From: Flavobacteriaceae bacterium UBA3478
Lineage (GTDB): Bacteria > Bacteroidota > Bacteroidia > Flavobacteriales > Flavobacteriaceae
Assembly: GCA_002381155.1 (NCBI GenBank)
Contig: DFQX01000067.1
Coordinates: forward strand, 1-7,842
Length of the DNA: 7,842 nucleotides
Reading direction: 5' to 3'
The notes under the pieces were generated by a model. The model was given only the letters and a program-made list of their open reading frames with translations. It had not been told where the DNA came from and did no database searches. Shown here piece after piece: positions 1 to 6,708 of the stretch; within the stretch, counting starts at the first letter, position 1, and each line of letters begins with the position of its first letter. Made by a program: the position numbers and the translations under genes.

Positions 1-1761
1 GCTTCGGCTAAGAAATCTTTTGATATCAAGCTTTTTTCGAGAGTGTTCTCGTATACCACCCCTTATCGTGGAATCTTTATTGTATCGGTTCTCTCGGCCA
101 TCTTAATTTCGGCATTTTCTGTACTAACTCCTTCCTTGGTGGGTCGTTTGATTGATGAGGCGATTACCCAGCAAAATGCTGAATTATTACTTCAGCTGAT
201 CATTGCTATGGCGGCAGTTTTGTTTGGAGAAGTTTTCTTTCAATTACTCTTTACCTATACTGCGAATCTACTTGGTGAGTCGATTATCAAGGATTTAAGA
301 ACTCATTTGTTTTCGCGAATGATTCGGTTTCGAATGACTTATTTCGATAAGTCATCTGTCGGGATACTGGTAACCCGAGCAGTTTCAGATATGCAAAAGA
401 TCGGCGAGATTTTTAGCCAAGGTTTTTTCATGATTATCGCCGATGTTCTCAAGATGCTTGTGGTTGCGACGGTTATGCTGGTTATGAATTGGAAATTAGC
501 CTTGTTGGTATTCTCAATTATGCCATTAATCCTTTATGCAACTCGTTGGTTTCAAAAATCGATGAAGGTTTCCTTTGTTGAGGTTCGCGCTCAGATTGCT
601 GCCTTAAATTCGTTCGTGCAAGAGCGTCTTGCTGGCATTCGAGTACTACAACTATTTCACCGCGAAGAGGAAGAAGCGAAAGCTTTCAGGGCTATTAATT
701 TGAAACATCAGGATGCCTGGTTAAAAACGGTGTGGTACAACTCTATATTCTTTGCTATTGCTGAATTATTGGCATCGATTACCGTCGGATTAATTGTTTG
801 GTACGGCGGGGTTCAAAATGTCGGAGGTATTTCACCAGAGCGGTATGGAGATATTTTTACTTTCATACTTCTTTCTTCATTGCTTTTTAGGCCTTTACGA
901 CACATCGCAGACAAGTTCAATGTTCTGCAGATGGGTATGGTTGCGGCCGGGAGAGTATTTGCTATTCTAGACGACACTGGGCAGTTAGAAGAAGAAGGTG
1001 ATACTGAATTAGATGAAGTACATGGAAAAGTAGCTTTTATAGATGTTGTATTTGCCTATGACCCTGAAAAGCCTGTCTTAAGAGGAGTTAATTTCAATAT
1101 CGAACCGGGGCAGTGTATCGCCGTAGTAGGGGCTACAGGGGCTGGGAAGTCTACATTAATCAATTTACTTAATCGTTTTTACGAAATAGAGAATGGAGCT
1201 ATTGAGATTGATGACTTAGATATCCGTCAAATGACACTGAAGGGACTGCGCTCACATATTTCGGTGGTACTTCAAGATGTGTTTTTGTTCGCAGATACCA
1301 TTGAAAAGAACATCACTCTAGGAAATCCAAACATTACCCTTGATACCGTTATAGAGGCGGCCAAAGCAATTGGAGTACACGAATTCATTAAGGCTTTACC
1401 GGGCGGATACCATTTCGAGATTAATGAACGTGGTAGTACCTTATCTAGTGGTCAGCGACAACTTATTTCGTTCTTAAGGGCATATGTGGCAAACCCTAGC
1501 ATTCTAGTTCTTGACGAGGCAACCTCATCGATTGACACTTATGCGGAGCAGCTGATTCAGCGTGCTACAGAAAAGATAACCGAGGGTAGAACTTCAATCA
1601 TCATCGCTCACCGATTAGCTACGGTACAAAAGGCAGATGTAATTCTTGTAATGGACCAGGGACAAGTGGTAGAGCGAGGGTCACATGAGGAGTTGTTATC
1701 CAAAAAAGGAATGTATTATCAGCTCTATCAAGCCCAATTTGCGGAGCTTAGTGAGGCCTAA
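1..1761 (+). CDS. ABC transporter half-molecule, permease + ATPase (5' end off window)
   Basis: This is an inner-membrane ABC exporter half-transporter (MsbA/MdlB/LmrA-like) that would work as a dimer; its substrate cannot be told from sequence. The reading frame is open back to base 1, and the residues before the GTG at 43 (ending KLFSR) look like the usual cytoplasmic lead-in, so GTG 43 is probably internal and the true start is upstream. Numbering from base 1, six membrane segments lie near residues 25-49, 62-92, 141-164, 165-185, 247-271 and 283-305. The nucleotide-binding domain follows: Walker A GATGAGKST (377-385), Q-loop Gln 425, signature LSSGQ (481-485, instead of LSGGQ), Walker B ending LDE with catalytic Glu 506, D-loop SSID, and switch His 537. 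All ATPase residues are present, so it should be active. The TAA stop overlaps the stop of the opposing cdaA by four bases. Family is certain; physiological role is unknown. Confidence 0.95.
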   Translation, partial: ASAKKSFDIKLFSRVFSYTTPYRGIFIVSVLSAILISAFSVLTPSLVGRLIDEAITQQNAELLLQLIIAMAAVLFGEVFFQLLFTYTANLLGESIIKDLRTHLFSRMIRFRMTYFDKSSVGILVTRAVSDMQKIGEIFSQGFFMIIADVLKMLVVATVMLVMNWKLALLVFSIMPLILYATRWFQKSMKVSFVEVRAQIAALNSFVQERLAGIRVLQLFHREEEEAKAFRAINLKHQDAWLKTVWYNSIFFAIAELLASITVGLIVWYGGVQNVGGISPERYGDIFTFILLSSLLFRPLRHIADKFNVLQMGMVAAGRVFAILDDTGQLEEEGDTELDEVHGKVAFIDVVFAYDPEKPVLRGVNFNIEPGQCIAVVGATGAGKSTLINLLNRFYEIENGAIEIDDLDIRQMTLKGLRSHISVVLQDVFLFADTIEKNITLGNPNITLDTVIEAAKAIGVHEFIKALPGGYHFEINERGSTLSSGQRQLISFLRAYVANPSILVLDEATSSIDTYAEQLIQRATEKITEGRTSIIIAHRLATVQKADVILVMDQGQVVERGSHEELLSKKGMYYQLYQAQFAELSEA

Positions 1762-2543
1762 CTAGCTAAATCTCTTTTGATCTTAGCGGCAAGTACCTGA
1801 TCGCTGTCGAAGTTGATAAAGCTTCGATTTCTAACATAGGCGATTTCTCCACGTTCTTCGCTTACAACTAAACAGATTGCATCGGTGTTTTCGGTAATAC
1901 CTAAAGCGGCTTTATGTCTTAAACCGTAATGGGCGGGAATATCAGAAGCGTTGCTCACTGGCAGAATGACTCTAGTGGCGGTTATGCGATTACCTTGAAT
2001 AATGGCCGCCCCATCGTGAAGTGGACTGTTTTTGTAGAAAATGCTTTCTAGGATAGGAGCATTGATTTCAATATTCATTCGATCTCCAGAAGCTTTTAAA
2101 AATTCTAAACTGCTATTTCTCTCGATCACAATGAGTGCTCCCAAACGCTGTTGGCTGAGATGCTTACACGCAGTGATTAATGCCTCTACATTAACTTCAG
2201 GTTCTGCAGGTTTATTTCCATAGAATCTGAAGAATCGACTCATTGTTTTGGTGGAGAATTTACCAGATCCGAGAACTAACAAGAACTTTCGTATTTCTTG
2301 CTGAAAAACCACGACTAGAACGATGAACCCTACCTGCATGAATCCGCCTACCAGACTGCTAATCATTTTCATTTCAAGTAGTTTGGTTACGTTCCAGAAC
2401 GTCCATACAATCACCAATCCTAAGAAGATGTTGATGGCTACGGTTCCTTTAACAATTCTATAAATATTATATAGCAGGAGCGCAACAAGCAATATGTCAA
2501 GCGCATCAGTTATTCTGAAATCGATAAACTCGAATGGATTCAC
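1758..2543 (-). CDS. cdaA: diadenylate cyclase CdaA (c-di-AMP synthase)
   Basis: Converts two ATP to cyclic di-AMP at the inner membrane. At 261 residues it matches the CdaA/YbbP length. Three N-terminal membrane helices (about residues 12-32, 35-56 and 60-83) precede a short linker and a DisA_N/DAC catalytic domain (about 100-250). The DGA motif is at 177-179, within SPLHDGAAII. The second motif reads RHK at 209-211, where RHR is the norm: a conservative change at a residue of the nucleotide phosphate-binding motif. The start is GTG at 2543. No ATG or TTG lies in frame between it and the folP stop, and the N-terminus MNPFEFIDFRITD is the right length before the first helix. No Shine-Dalgarno is visible. 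It lies 25 bp downstream of folP on the same strand, so the two are probably co-transcribed. The stop TAG overlaps the convergent ABC gene by four bases. Confidence 0.95.
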   Translation of the reverse strand: MNPFEFIDFRITDALDILLVALLLYNIYRIVKGTVAINIFLGLVIVWTFWNVTKLLEMKMISSLVGGFMQVGFIVLVVVFQQEIRKFLLVLGSGKFSTKTMSRFFRFYGNKPAEPEVNVEALITACKHLSQQRLGALIVIERNSSLEFLKASGDRMNIEINAPILESIFYKNSPLHDGAAIIQGNRITATRVILPVSNASDIPAHYGLRHKAALGITENTDAICLVVSEERGEIAYVRNRSFINFDSDQVLAAKIKRDLAS

Positions 2544-2568
2544 GGTCGAAATTTGGTTGAGTTGAAAG

Positions 2569-3387
2569 TTACAAATTTTGAGAGAGTGTAACGCACTCCA
2601 TAGCCTCCTTTACATCGTGTACCCTTAAAATAGAGGCACCGTTTTGCAATGCGATCATGTTGAGTGCGGTTGTACCGTTGAGTGCTTCAGATGCATTGGT
2701 GCCCAAGGTTTTATAAATCATCGACTTTCGACTTAGACCGATTAAAATAGGACAATCAAGCAGCTGAAATTCTTTTAGCTCCCTCAATATTTGAAAATTT
2801 TGTTCTATGTTTTTTGCAAAACCAAATCCTGGGTCGATAATGACATCGTTTATGTGCAGCTCGGTACAACGCTTGATGAGACTAGAGAAATACATTCTCA
2901 TTTCAACCATTAGATCGTCATATTGACAAAGGTCTTTCATCGTTTGAGGAGTTCCTTTCATATGCATACCAATGTAGGGAACTTGGTGTTCAGCGACTAC
3001 CTCTAAGATTTTAGGATCTATTTGCGACCCGCTAATATCATTAATCATTGATGCTCCTGATTTCAGACAGGCATCTGCTACGGTTGATCTAAAAGTATCG
3101 ATGGAGAGTGGCGCTTCAGGAAACTCTTTAGTGAGTAATTCGACCACTGGCAATACTCTTCCTAGTTCGTATTCTTCTGAAATGTGATCGGCACCAGGTC
3201 TTGAAGAATATCCGCCTAGATCGAGTGCAAAAGCTCCATCTTTCAAGTGTTTTTCAGCTAACTTCAAGATTTGGCTGTCGAACTTTAATCGGCCTCCGTC
3301 ATAGAATGAATCCGGAGTAAGATTTAGAATCCCCATCACTTTTGGAGTGCTTAGGTCAATCAGTCGTTTTTTCAAAAGAATTGTCAT
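2569..3387 (-). CDS. folP: dihydropteroate synthase
   Basis: Joins 6-hydroxymethyl-dihydropterin diphosphate to p-aminobenzoate to give dihydropteroate in folate synthesis; it is cytosolic and the target of sulfonamides. The 272-residue length is normal. Visible TIM-barrel motifs in order: GILNLTPDSFYDGG (19-32, DHPS signature 1), DLGGYSSRPGA (56-66, signature 2, with YSS in place of the more common EST), SIDTFR (95-100), IND (115-117), HMKGTPQTM (142-150), DPGFGFAK (185-192), the substrate-loop SRKS (219-222) and the C-terminal RVH (255-257). No key residue looks lost. ATG at 3387 gives a short N-terminus before signature 1. It is the first gene of a probable folP-cdaA transcript, read from a 74-bp region shared with the divergent DUF1599 gene. 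Confidence 0.97.
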   Translation of the reverse strand: MTILLKKRLIDLSTPKVMGILNLTPDSFYDGGRLKFDSQILKLAEKHLKDGAFALDLGGYSSRPGADHISEEYELGRVLPVVELLTKEFPEAPLSIDTFRSTVADACLKSGASMINDISGSQIDPKILEVVAEHQVPYIGMHMKGTPQTMKDLCQYDDLMVEMRMYFSSLIKRCTELHINDVIIDPGFGFAKNIEQNFQILRELKEFQLLDCPILIGLSRKSMIYKTLGTNASEALNGTTALNMIALQNGASILRVHDVKEAMECVTLSQNL

Positions 3388-3461
3388 CTGATACCTTTAT
3401 ATTTGAACGATTGTAATTTAACTGCCTCTAAGTTACGGCAACCCTTAAAGATAATATAGCT
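3388..3461. promoter_or_regulatory. divergent intergenic region, probable promoters for folP-cdaA and the DUF1599-clpS operon
   Basis: This 74-bp AT-rich spacer between divergent starts must carry promoters both ways if the adjacent runs are operons. Bacteroidota sigma-ABfr promoters follow TTG-N~19-TAnnTTTG. On the minus strand, TTG (3441-3439) and TAAATTAC (3420-3413) are 18 bp apart and match four of the six fixed bases of the -7 box. This would give a leader of about 20 nt before folP. On the plus strand, TAAGTTAC (3429-3436) lies 23 bp after TTG (3403-3405), which is weak. TATATTTG at 3398-3405 matches the -7 consensus fully, but the nearest upstream TTG (3381-3383) is only 14 bp away. 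A 5-bp inverted repeat, TAACT/AGTTA (3419-3435), sits in the middle. All of this is inference from consensus. Confidence 0.4.
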
Positions 3462-4001
3462 ATGGCGGATACCTCTGCTGAATTTGATTCGATTATCAAC
3501 CAGTGTCTATCACTTTTTGAAAAGAAGTCCTATGACTATGGAACGGCTTGGCGTATTTTACGATTACCCTCTTTAACCGATCAAATCTTCATCAAGGCTC
3601 AGCGCATCAGGAGTTTACAGACGCTCTCTGAACGTAAGGTAAAGGAAGGTGAGGTATCAGAGTTTATTGGCATCATCAATTATTGCATCATGGCACTTAT
3701 TCAGATTGATTTGGGTATCGCTGAAAATCCAGACATTGATGCAGGAAGAGCAGTGGCACTCTATAAAGAAAAGGCCGATCGCTGTAAACAATTGATGATG
3801 GATAAGAATCACGATTACGGAGAGGCATGGAGAGAAATGCGAGTGAGTTCGCTTACTGATTTGATCCTACAAAAATTACTCCGGGTAAAACAGATTGAAG
3901 ATAAGCAAGGAAAAACCTTAGTTAGCGAGGGGGTTGATGCTAATTACCAGGACATGTTGAACTATGCAGTATTTGCACTTATACACCTAGGACAGGCATG
4001 A
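3462..4001 (+). CDS. DUF1599 protein with two tandem copies of the domain
   Basis: Recognised as the Bacteroidota DUF1599 family (PF07659, which I recall being renamed nucleotide modification associated domain 1); no enzymatic activity can be assigned. The 179-residue, mostly alpha-helical protein is an internal duplication. Copy 1 spans about residues 11-84 and copy 2 about 105-178, at an offset of 93-94. Matching landmarks are YDYGTAW (24-30) with HDYGEAW (117-123), SLTD (37-40) with SLTD (130-133), K..R (45-48) with K..R (138-141), and NY-----ALI in the last helix (73-80 with 167-174). There is no signal peptide or membrane segment, so it is probably cytosolic. It is the first gene of the plus-strand operon; its TGA overlaps the next ATG as ATGA. 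The acidic, basic and Trp positions kept in both halves suggest a ligand or nucleotide site, but that is inference. Confidence 0.85.
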   Translation: MADTSAEFDSIINQCLSLFEKKSYDYGTAWRILRLPSLTDQIFIKAQRIRSLQTLSERKVKEGEVSEFIGIINYCIMALIQIDLGIAENPDIDAGRAVALYKEKADRCKQLMMDKNHDYGEAWREMRVSSLTDLILQKLLRVKQIEDKQGKTLVSEGVDANYQDMLNYAVFALIHLGQA

Positions 4002-5086
4002 AGATTATAGTATCGATCATGCGGGTATTTGTTGGGCTCCTATTTATTATATCAGGGCTCATTAAGCTTAACGACCCATTGGGTTTTTCGTTTAAGCTGG
4101 ATGAATATTTTAGTCCTGCGGTTTTTAACCTAGATTTTCTATCTGTCTTTTCACTTCCGTTAGCGGTGTTTTTAGTGATTCTTGAGGTGTTACTCGGTGT
4201 AGCGCTGCTGATTGGTATTTGGAGACGATTTGTTGTCTTCAACCTATTGGGCCTGATCACTTTTTTTACCTTCCTAACCTTTTATTCAGCCTATTACAAT
4301 AAAGTCACTGATTGTGGTTGTTTTGGGGATGCGATTAAACTTACCCCTTGGGAATCTTTTACTAAAGATGTCATTTTACTTATTGCTATTCTGATTCTTT
4401 ATTGGGGATATAAGCATATCAACTATTGGGTGTCTTATCGATGGTCTATTCGCCTTATGAGCCTCTCTCTTATTGGATCACTGTTTTTGGGTTATTGGGT
4501 GCTCAGTCATCTACCATTAATTGATTTTCGCCCCTATAAAATTGGAGTATCAATTCCTGAACAAATGGAGATTCCTGAAGACGCTCCGGCCGAAGAATAT
4601 CTTTATATCTGGACTTTTGAGCGGGACGGAAAGGTATTCGAAGAAATTACTTCAGGTAGTTTTCCTGATCTTTCTGACGCCAACTTTACGGGTAGTGTGA
4701 AAACAGAATTAGTACAAGCGGCTTTTGAGCCTCCGATTCACGATTTCACAATGATGTTGGATGGAGAAGACTACACCTCGAGTTTGTTGAGTGAGGAAAA
4801 GGCGATCTTAATTACTTCTTACGATTTTGATTCGGCCTCATTAAACGATTTTGATAAGGTGGTCAATTTTGCCGAGGAGAAAGCAGCGAAAGGATATGTG
4901 ATTTACGGTATGACAGCTGCTTCAGATAATAGCGTAAATAAATTTTATGAAGAATACGGTACGGTAATTCGCTGGTACCAATGTGATCAAACAACAGTGA
5001 AAACAATTGTGCGTTCAAACCCGGGTGTGCTTTGGCTGAATCAAGGTGTAATCACTGATAAAAAACATATAAACGATATCTATTAA
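3998..5086 (+). CDS. BT_3928-like DoxX/MauE membrane protein with thioredoxin-like C-terminal domain
   Basis: An inner-membrane protein of the DoxX/MauE-like group, matching the Bacteroidota BT_3928 family as I remember it; biochemical role unknown. Five hydrophobic segments lie at about residues 3-23, 49-75, 78-100, 122-140 and 151-171. Positive charges at WRRF (75-78) and at 139-151 suggest cytoplasmic loops, which puts the DCGCFGD loop (105-111, Cys 106 and 108) and the C-terminal ~190 residues on the periplasmic side. DFRPYKIG (176-183) follows the last helix. Residues about 268-362 look thioredoxin-like: strand ILITSYDFD, helix, strand GYVIYGMT, then RSNPGVLWLNQG with Pro 342 as a candidate cis-proline. 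No CxxC is present; the only other cysteine is 329. The start overlaps the DUF1599 stop (ATGA), implying coupled translation. A redox or quinone-linked role is a guess from the MauE relatives. Confidence 0.85.
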   Translation: MKIIVSIMRVFVGLLFIISGLIKLNDPLGFSFKLDEYFSPAVFNLDFLSVFSLPLAVFLVILEVLLGVALLIGIWRRFVVFNLLGLITFFTFLTFYSAYYNKVTDCGCFGDAIKLTPWESFTKDVILLIAILILYWGYKHINYWVSYRWSIRLMSLSLIGSLFLGYWVLSHLPLIDFRPYKIGVSIPEQMEIPEDAPAEEYLYIWTFERDGKVFEEITSGSFPDLSDANFTGSVKTELVQAAFEPPIHDFTMMLDGEDYTSSLLSEEKAILITSYDFDSASLNDFDKVVNFAEEKAAKGYVIYGMTAASDNSVNKFYEEYGTVIRWYQCDQTTVKTIVRSNPGVLWLNQGVITDKKHINDIY

Positions 5087-5104
5087 TCATCAAATCAATA
5101 ATAC

Positions 5105-5857
5105 ATGAGAACTCCAATCGTAGCAGGTAACTGGAAAATGAATAAGAATCTAAGTGAAACGAAGTCACTCTTATCAGAGTTAGCTTCAATGAGCTTACCA
5201 TCAAATGTTGAGGTAGTTGTCGCTCCTTCTTTTGTAGTCTTAGAAAGTGCGGTAAACGCTACATCAAATTCAAAGATTGCTGTTGCTGCTCAAAATGTAA
5301 ATGCTGCTGCAAATGGGGCTTTTACCGGAGAAACCTCACTTGATATGCTTCAATCTATCGGAGTTAATCAGGTGATTTTAGGTCACTCAGAGCGTCGCGA
5401 TATTTACGGAGAAACGGATGAAATTATTAATGAAAAGGTACTTCAATCGATTGAAGCTGGTTTTCGCGTGATCTTTTGTTTTGGAGAACAGCTTTCAGAG
5501 CGAAAAGACGGTTTTCACTTTGAGGTAGTTTCTAAGCAATTGAGTTCTGGACTAAAAGGAGTGACTGCTGAACAAATGAGTCAAATAGTTTTAGCTTATG
5601 AGCCTGTTTGGGCTATTGGTACCGGAGAAACTGCTTCACCAGAACAAGCTCAAGAAATGCATGCGCATATTAGATCATTTTTAAATGATGCTTACTCTGC
5701 TGAGGTTGCTTCTGAGGTTCGAATTCTTTATGGGGGAAGCGTGAAACCTGGAAATGCGAAGGATCTTTTCGCGAATCCCGATATTGACGGAGGTCTAATT
5801 GGTGGTGCATCACTCGTTGCGTCAGACTTTTTAGCTATCGTTGCTGCTGCCGAGTAA
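5105..5857 (+). CDS. tpiA: triose-phosphate isomerase
   Basis: Interconverts dihydroxyacetone phosphate and glyceraldehyde 3-phosphate in glycolysis and gluconeogenesis; cytosolic dimer. The 250-residue length is typical. The active site is complete: N9-W10-K11-M12 with catalytic Lys 11, HSERR with His 94, AYEPVWAIGTG with catalytic Glu 166 followed by the loop-6 lid (167-174), and the phosphate-binding LYGGSVKPGNA (208-218) and GGLIGGASL (229-237). ATG at 5105 places the MRTPIVAGNWKMN start as expected. It begins 18 bp after the BT_3928-like gene, the only true gap in the operon. Its TAA stop shares one base with the prmA start (TAATG). No Shine-Dalgarno is seen; the leader is A-rich. Confidence 0.98.
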   Translation: MRTPIVAGNWKMNKNLSETKSLLSELASMSLPSNVEVVVAPSFVVLESAVNATSNSKIAVAAQNVNAAANGAFTGETSLDMLQSIGVNQVILGHSERRDIYGETDEIINEKVLQSIEAGFRVIFCFGEQLSERKDGFHFEVVSKQLSSGLKGVTAEQMSQIVLAYEPVWAIGTGETASPEQAQEMHAHIRSFLNDAYSAEVASEVRILYGGSVKPGNAKDLFANPDIDGGLIGGASLVASDFLAIVAAAE

Positions 5858-6708
5858 TGAGTGCAGATCCTGTATATTTCGAGCTTACTTTTACGGTTAA
5901 GCCTCTAGAGCCTACTCGGGATGTATTGGTGGATGAGCTTTCAGCTTTGCCTTTTGATACCTTCTTAGAAACCGAAGATGGGGTCAAGGCGTATGTAGAT
6001 CAATCTCTTTTTAATGCCAATGAGCTGAGTGCTGAAGATCATCTTCCTTACAGTAGTAGTATCGCAGAATCTATTGAATGGACCATTAGTGAAATTCAAC
6101 AGGAAAATTGGAACGCTAAATGGGAGTCTGATTTTAAGCCTATAGTAGTTAGTAACCGTGTATCGGTTATTGCTCCTTTTCATGATCCGATCAAAGCAGA
6201 CTACGAGTTGGTTATCGAGCCAAAGATGAGTTTCGGTACAGGTCATCATCAAACTACTTATCAAATGCTCGATTTTTTGAGCAAGTTAGATACCCTAAAA
6301 AATAAACGTGTGCTCGATATGGGCTGTGGCACGAGTATCTTGGCTATTCTAGCGGCGCTAAAAGGAGCAAGCTGTGATGCCATAGATATTGACTCTTGGT
6401 GTATTGAAAATAGCCTAGAAAACGCGGAGAGAAATAAGGTTTCAATTGATGCATGGCAAGATGATAGCTGTCAAAAAGCTGAAGGGCCCTATGACATCAT
6501 TCTTGCTAATATTAATCGTAATATTCTTCTCGATCAGGTATCAGACTATGTAACCAAAATGAATGCTTCATCGGAATTATGGGTAAGTGGGTTTTATATC
6601 GAAGACCTTTCGATGATAACCGATGCTTTCTCGATGCATGGTCTCAGTCTTTTCGAGACTACAGATCTAGATCGCTGGGTTGCTGCAAAATTTCGATTTA
6701 AGGATTAA
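5857..6708 (+). CDS. prmA: ribosomal protein L11 methyltransferase
   Basis: A SAM-dependent methyltransferase that methylates ribosomal protein L11 (multiple amino groups in the E. coli enzyme); cytosolic. The 283 residues are slightly shorter than the ~293 of E. coli PrmA. The N-terminal substrate domain begins YFELTFTV (7-14) and carries ETEDGVKAYV (38-47) and the NWNAKWESDF segment (84-93). The class I methyltransferase domain has FGTGHHQTT (126-134), motif I VLDMGCGTS (152-160), the acidic motif II DIDSWCIEN (177-185) and ANINRNILL (217-225), the family's post-I signature. Motif I has CGTS where many PrmA have CGTG; I believe this is common in Bacteroidota. It starts at ATG 5857, inside the tpiA stop (TAATG), and ends in the same arrangement with clpS, so its translation probably depends on the upstream gene. 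Confidence 0.96.
   Translation: MSADPVYFELTFTVKPLEPTRDVLVDELSALPFDTFLETEDGVKAYVDQSLFNANELSAEDHLPYSSSIAESIEWTISEIQQENWNAKWESDFKPIVVSNRVSVIAPFHDPIKADYELVIEPKMSFGTGHHQTTYQMLDFLSKLDTLKNKRVLDMGCGTSILAILAALKGASCDAIDIDSWCIENSLENAERNKVSIDAWQDDSCQKAEGPYDIILANINRNILLDQVSDYVTKMNASSELWVSGFYIEDLSMITDAFSMHGLSLFETTDLDRWVAAKFRFKD

Noticed and set aside
43..45. GTG as the start of the ABC transporter
   Set aside because: The frame stays open to base 1 with residues typical of the family's N-terminus, so the gene most likely starts upstream of the window.
1740..1780. Possible terminator hairpin at the ABC/cdaA junction
   Set aside because: Only short, broken complementarity (TTAG with CTAA around AGGCCT) and no T-run; not convincing.
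2041..2223. Plus-strand 60-codon ORF
   Set aside because: It lies wholly inside cdaA on the opposite strand, over the well-conserved catalytic domain, and its product has no recognisable features.
3398..3405. Perfect TATATTTG -7 box on the plus strand as the operon promoter
   Set aside because: The only nearby upstream TTG is 14 bp away, too close for the usual spacing, so I did not call it as a separate promoter.
3979..4260. Minus-strand 93-codon ORF
   Set aside because: Antisense shadow of the BT_3928-like gene; its polar Ser/Thr/Asn/Arg-rich product is what antisense of a membrane-helix gene gives.
5965..6264. Minus-strand 99-codon ORF
   Set aside because: Antisense shadow inside prmA, whose plus-strand motifs are intact across the region.
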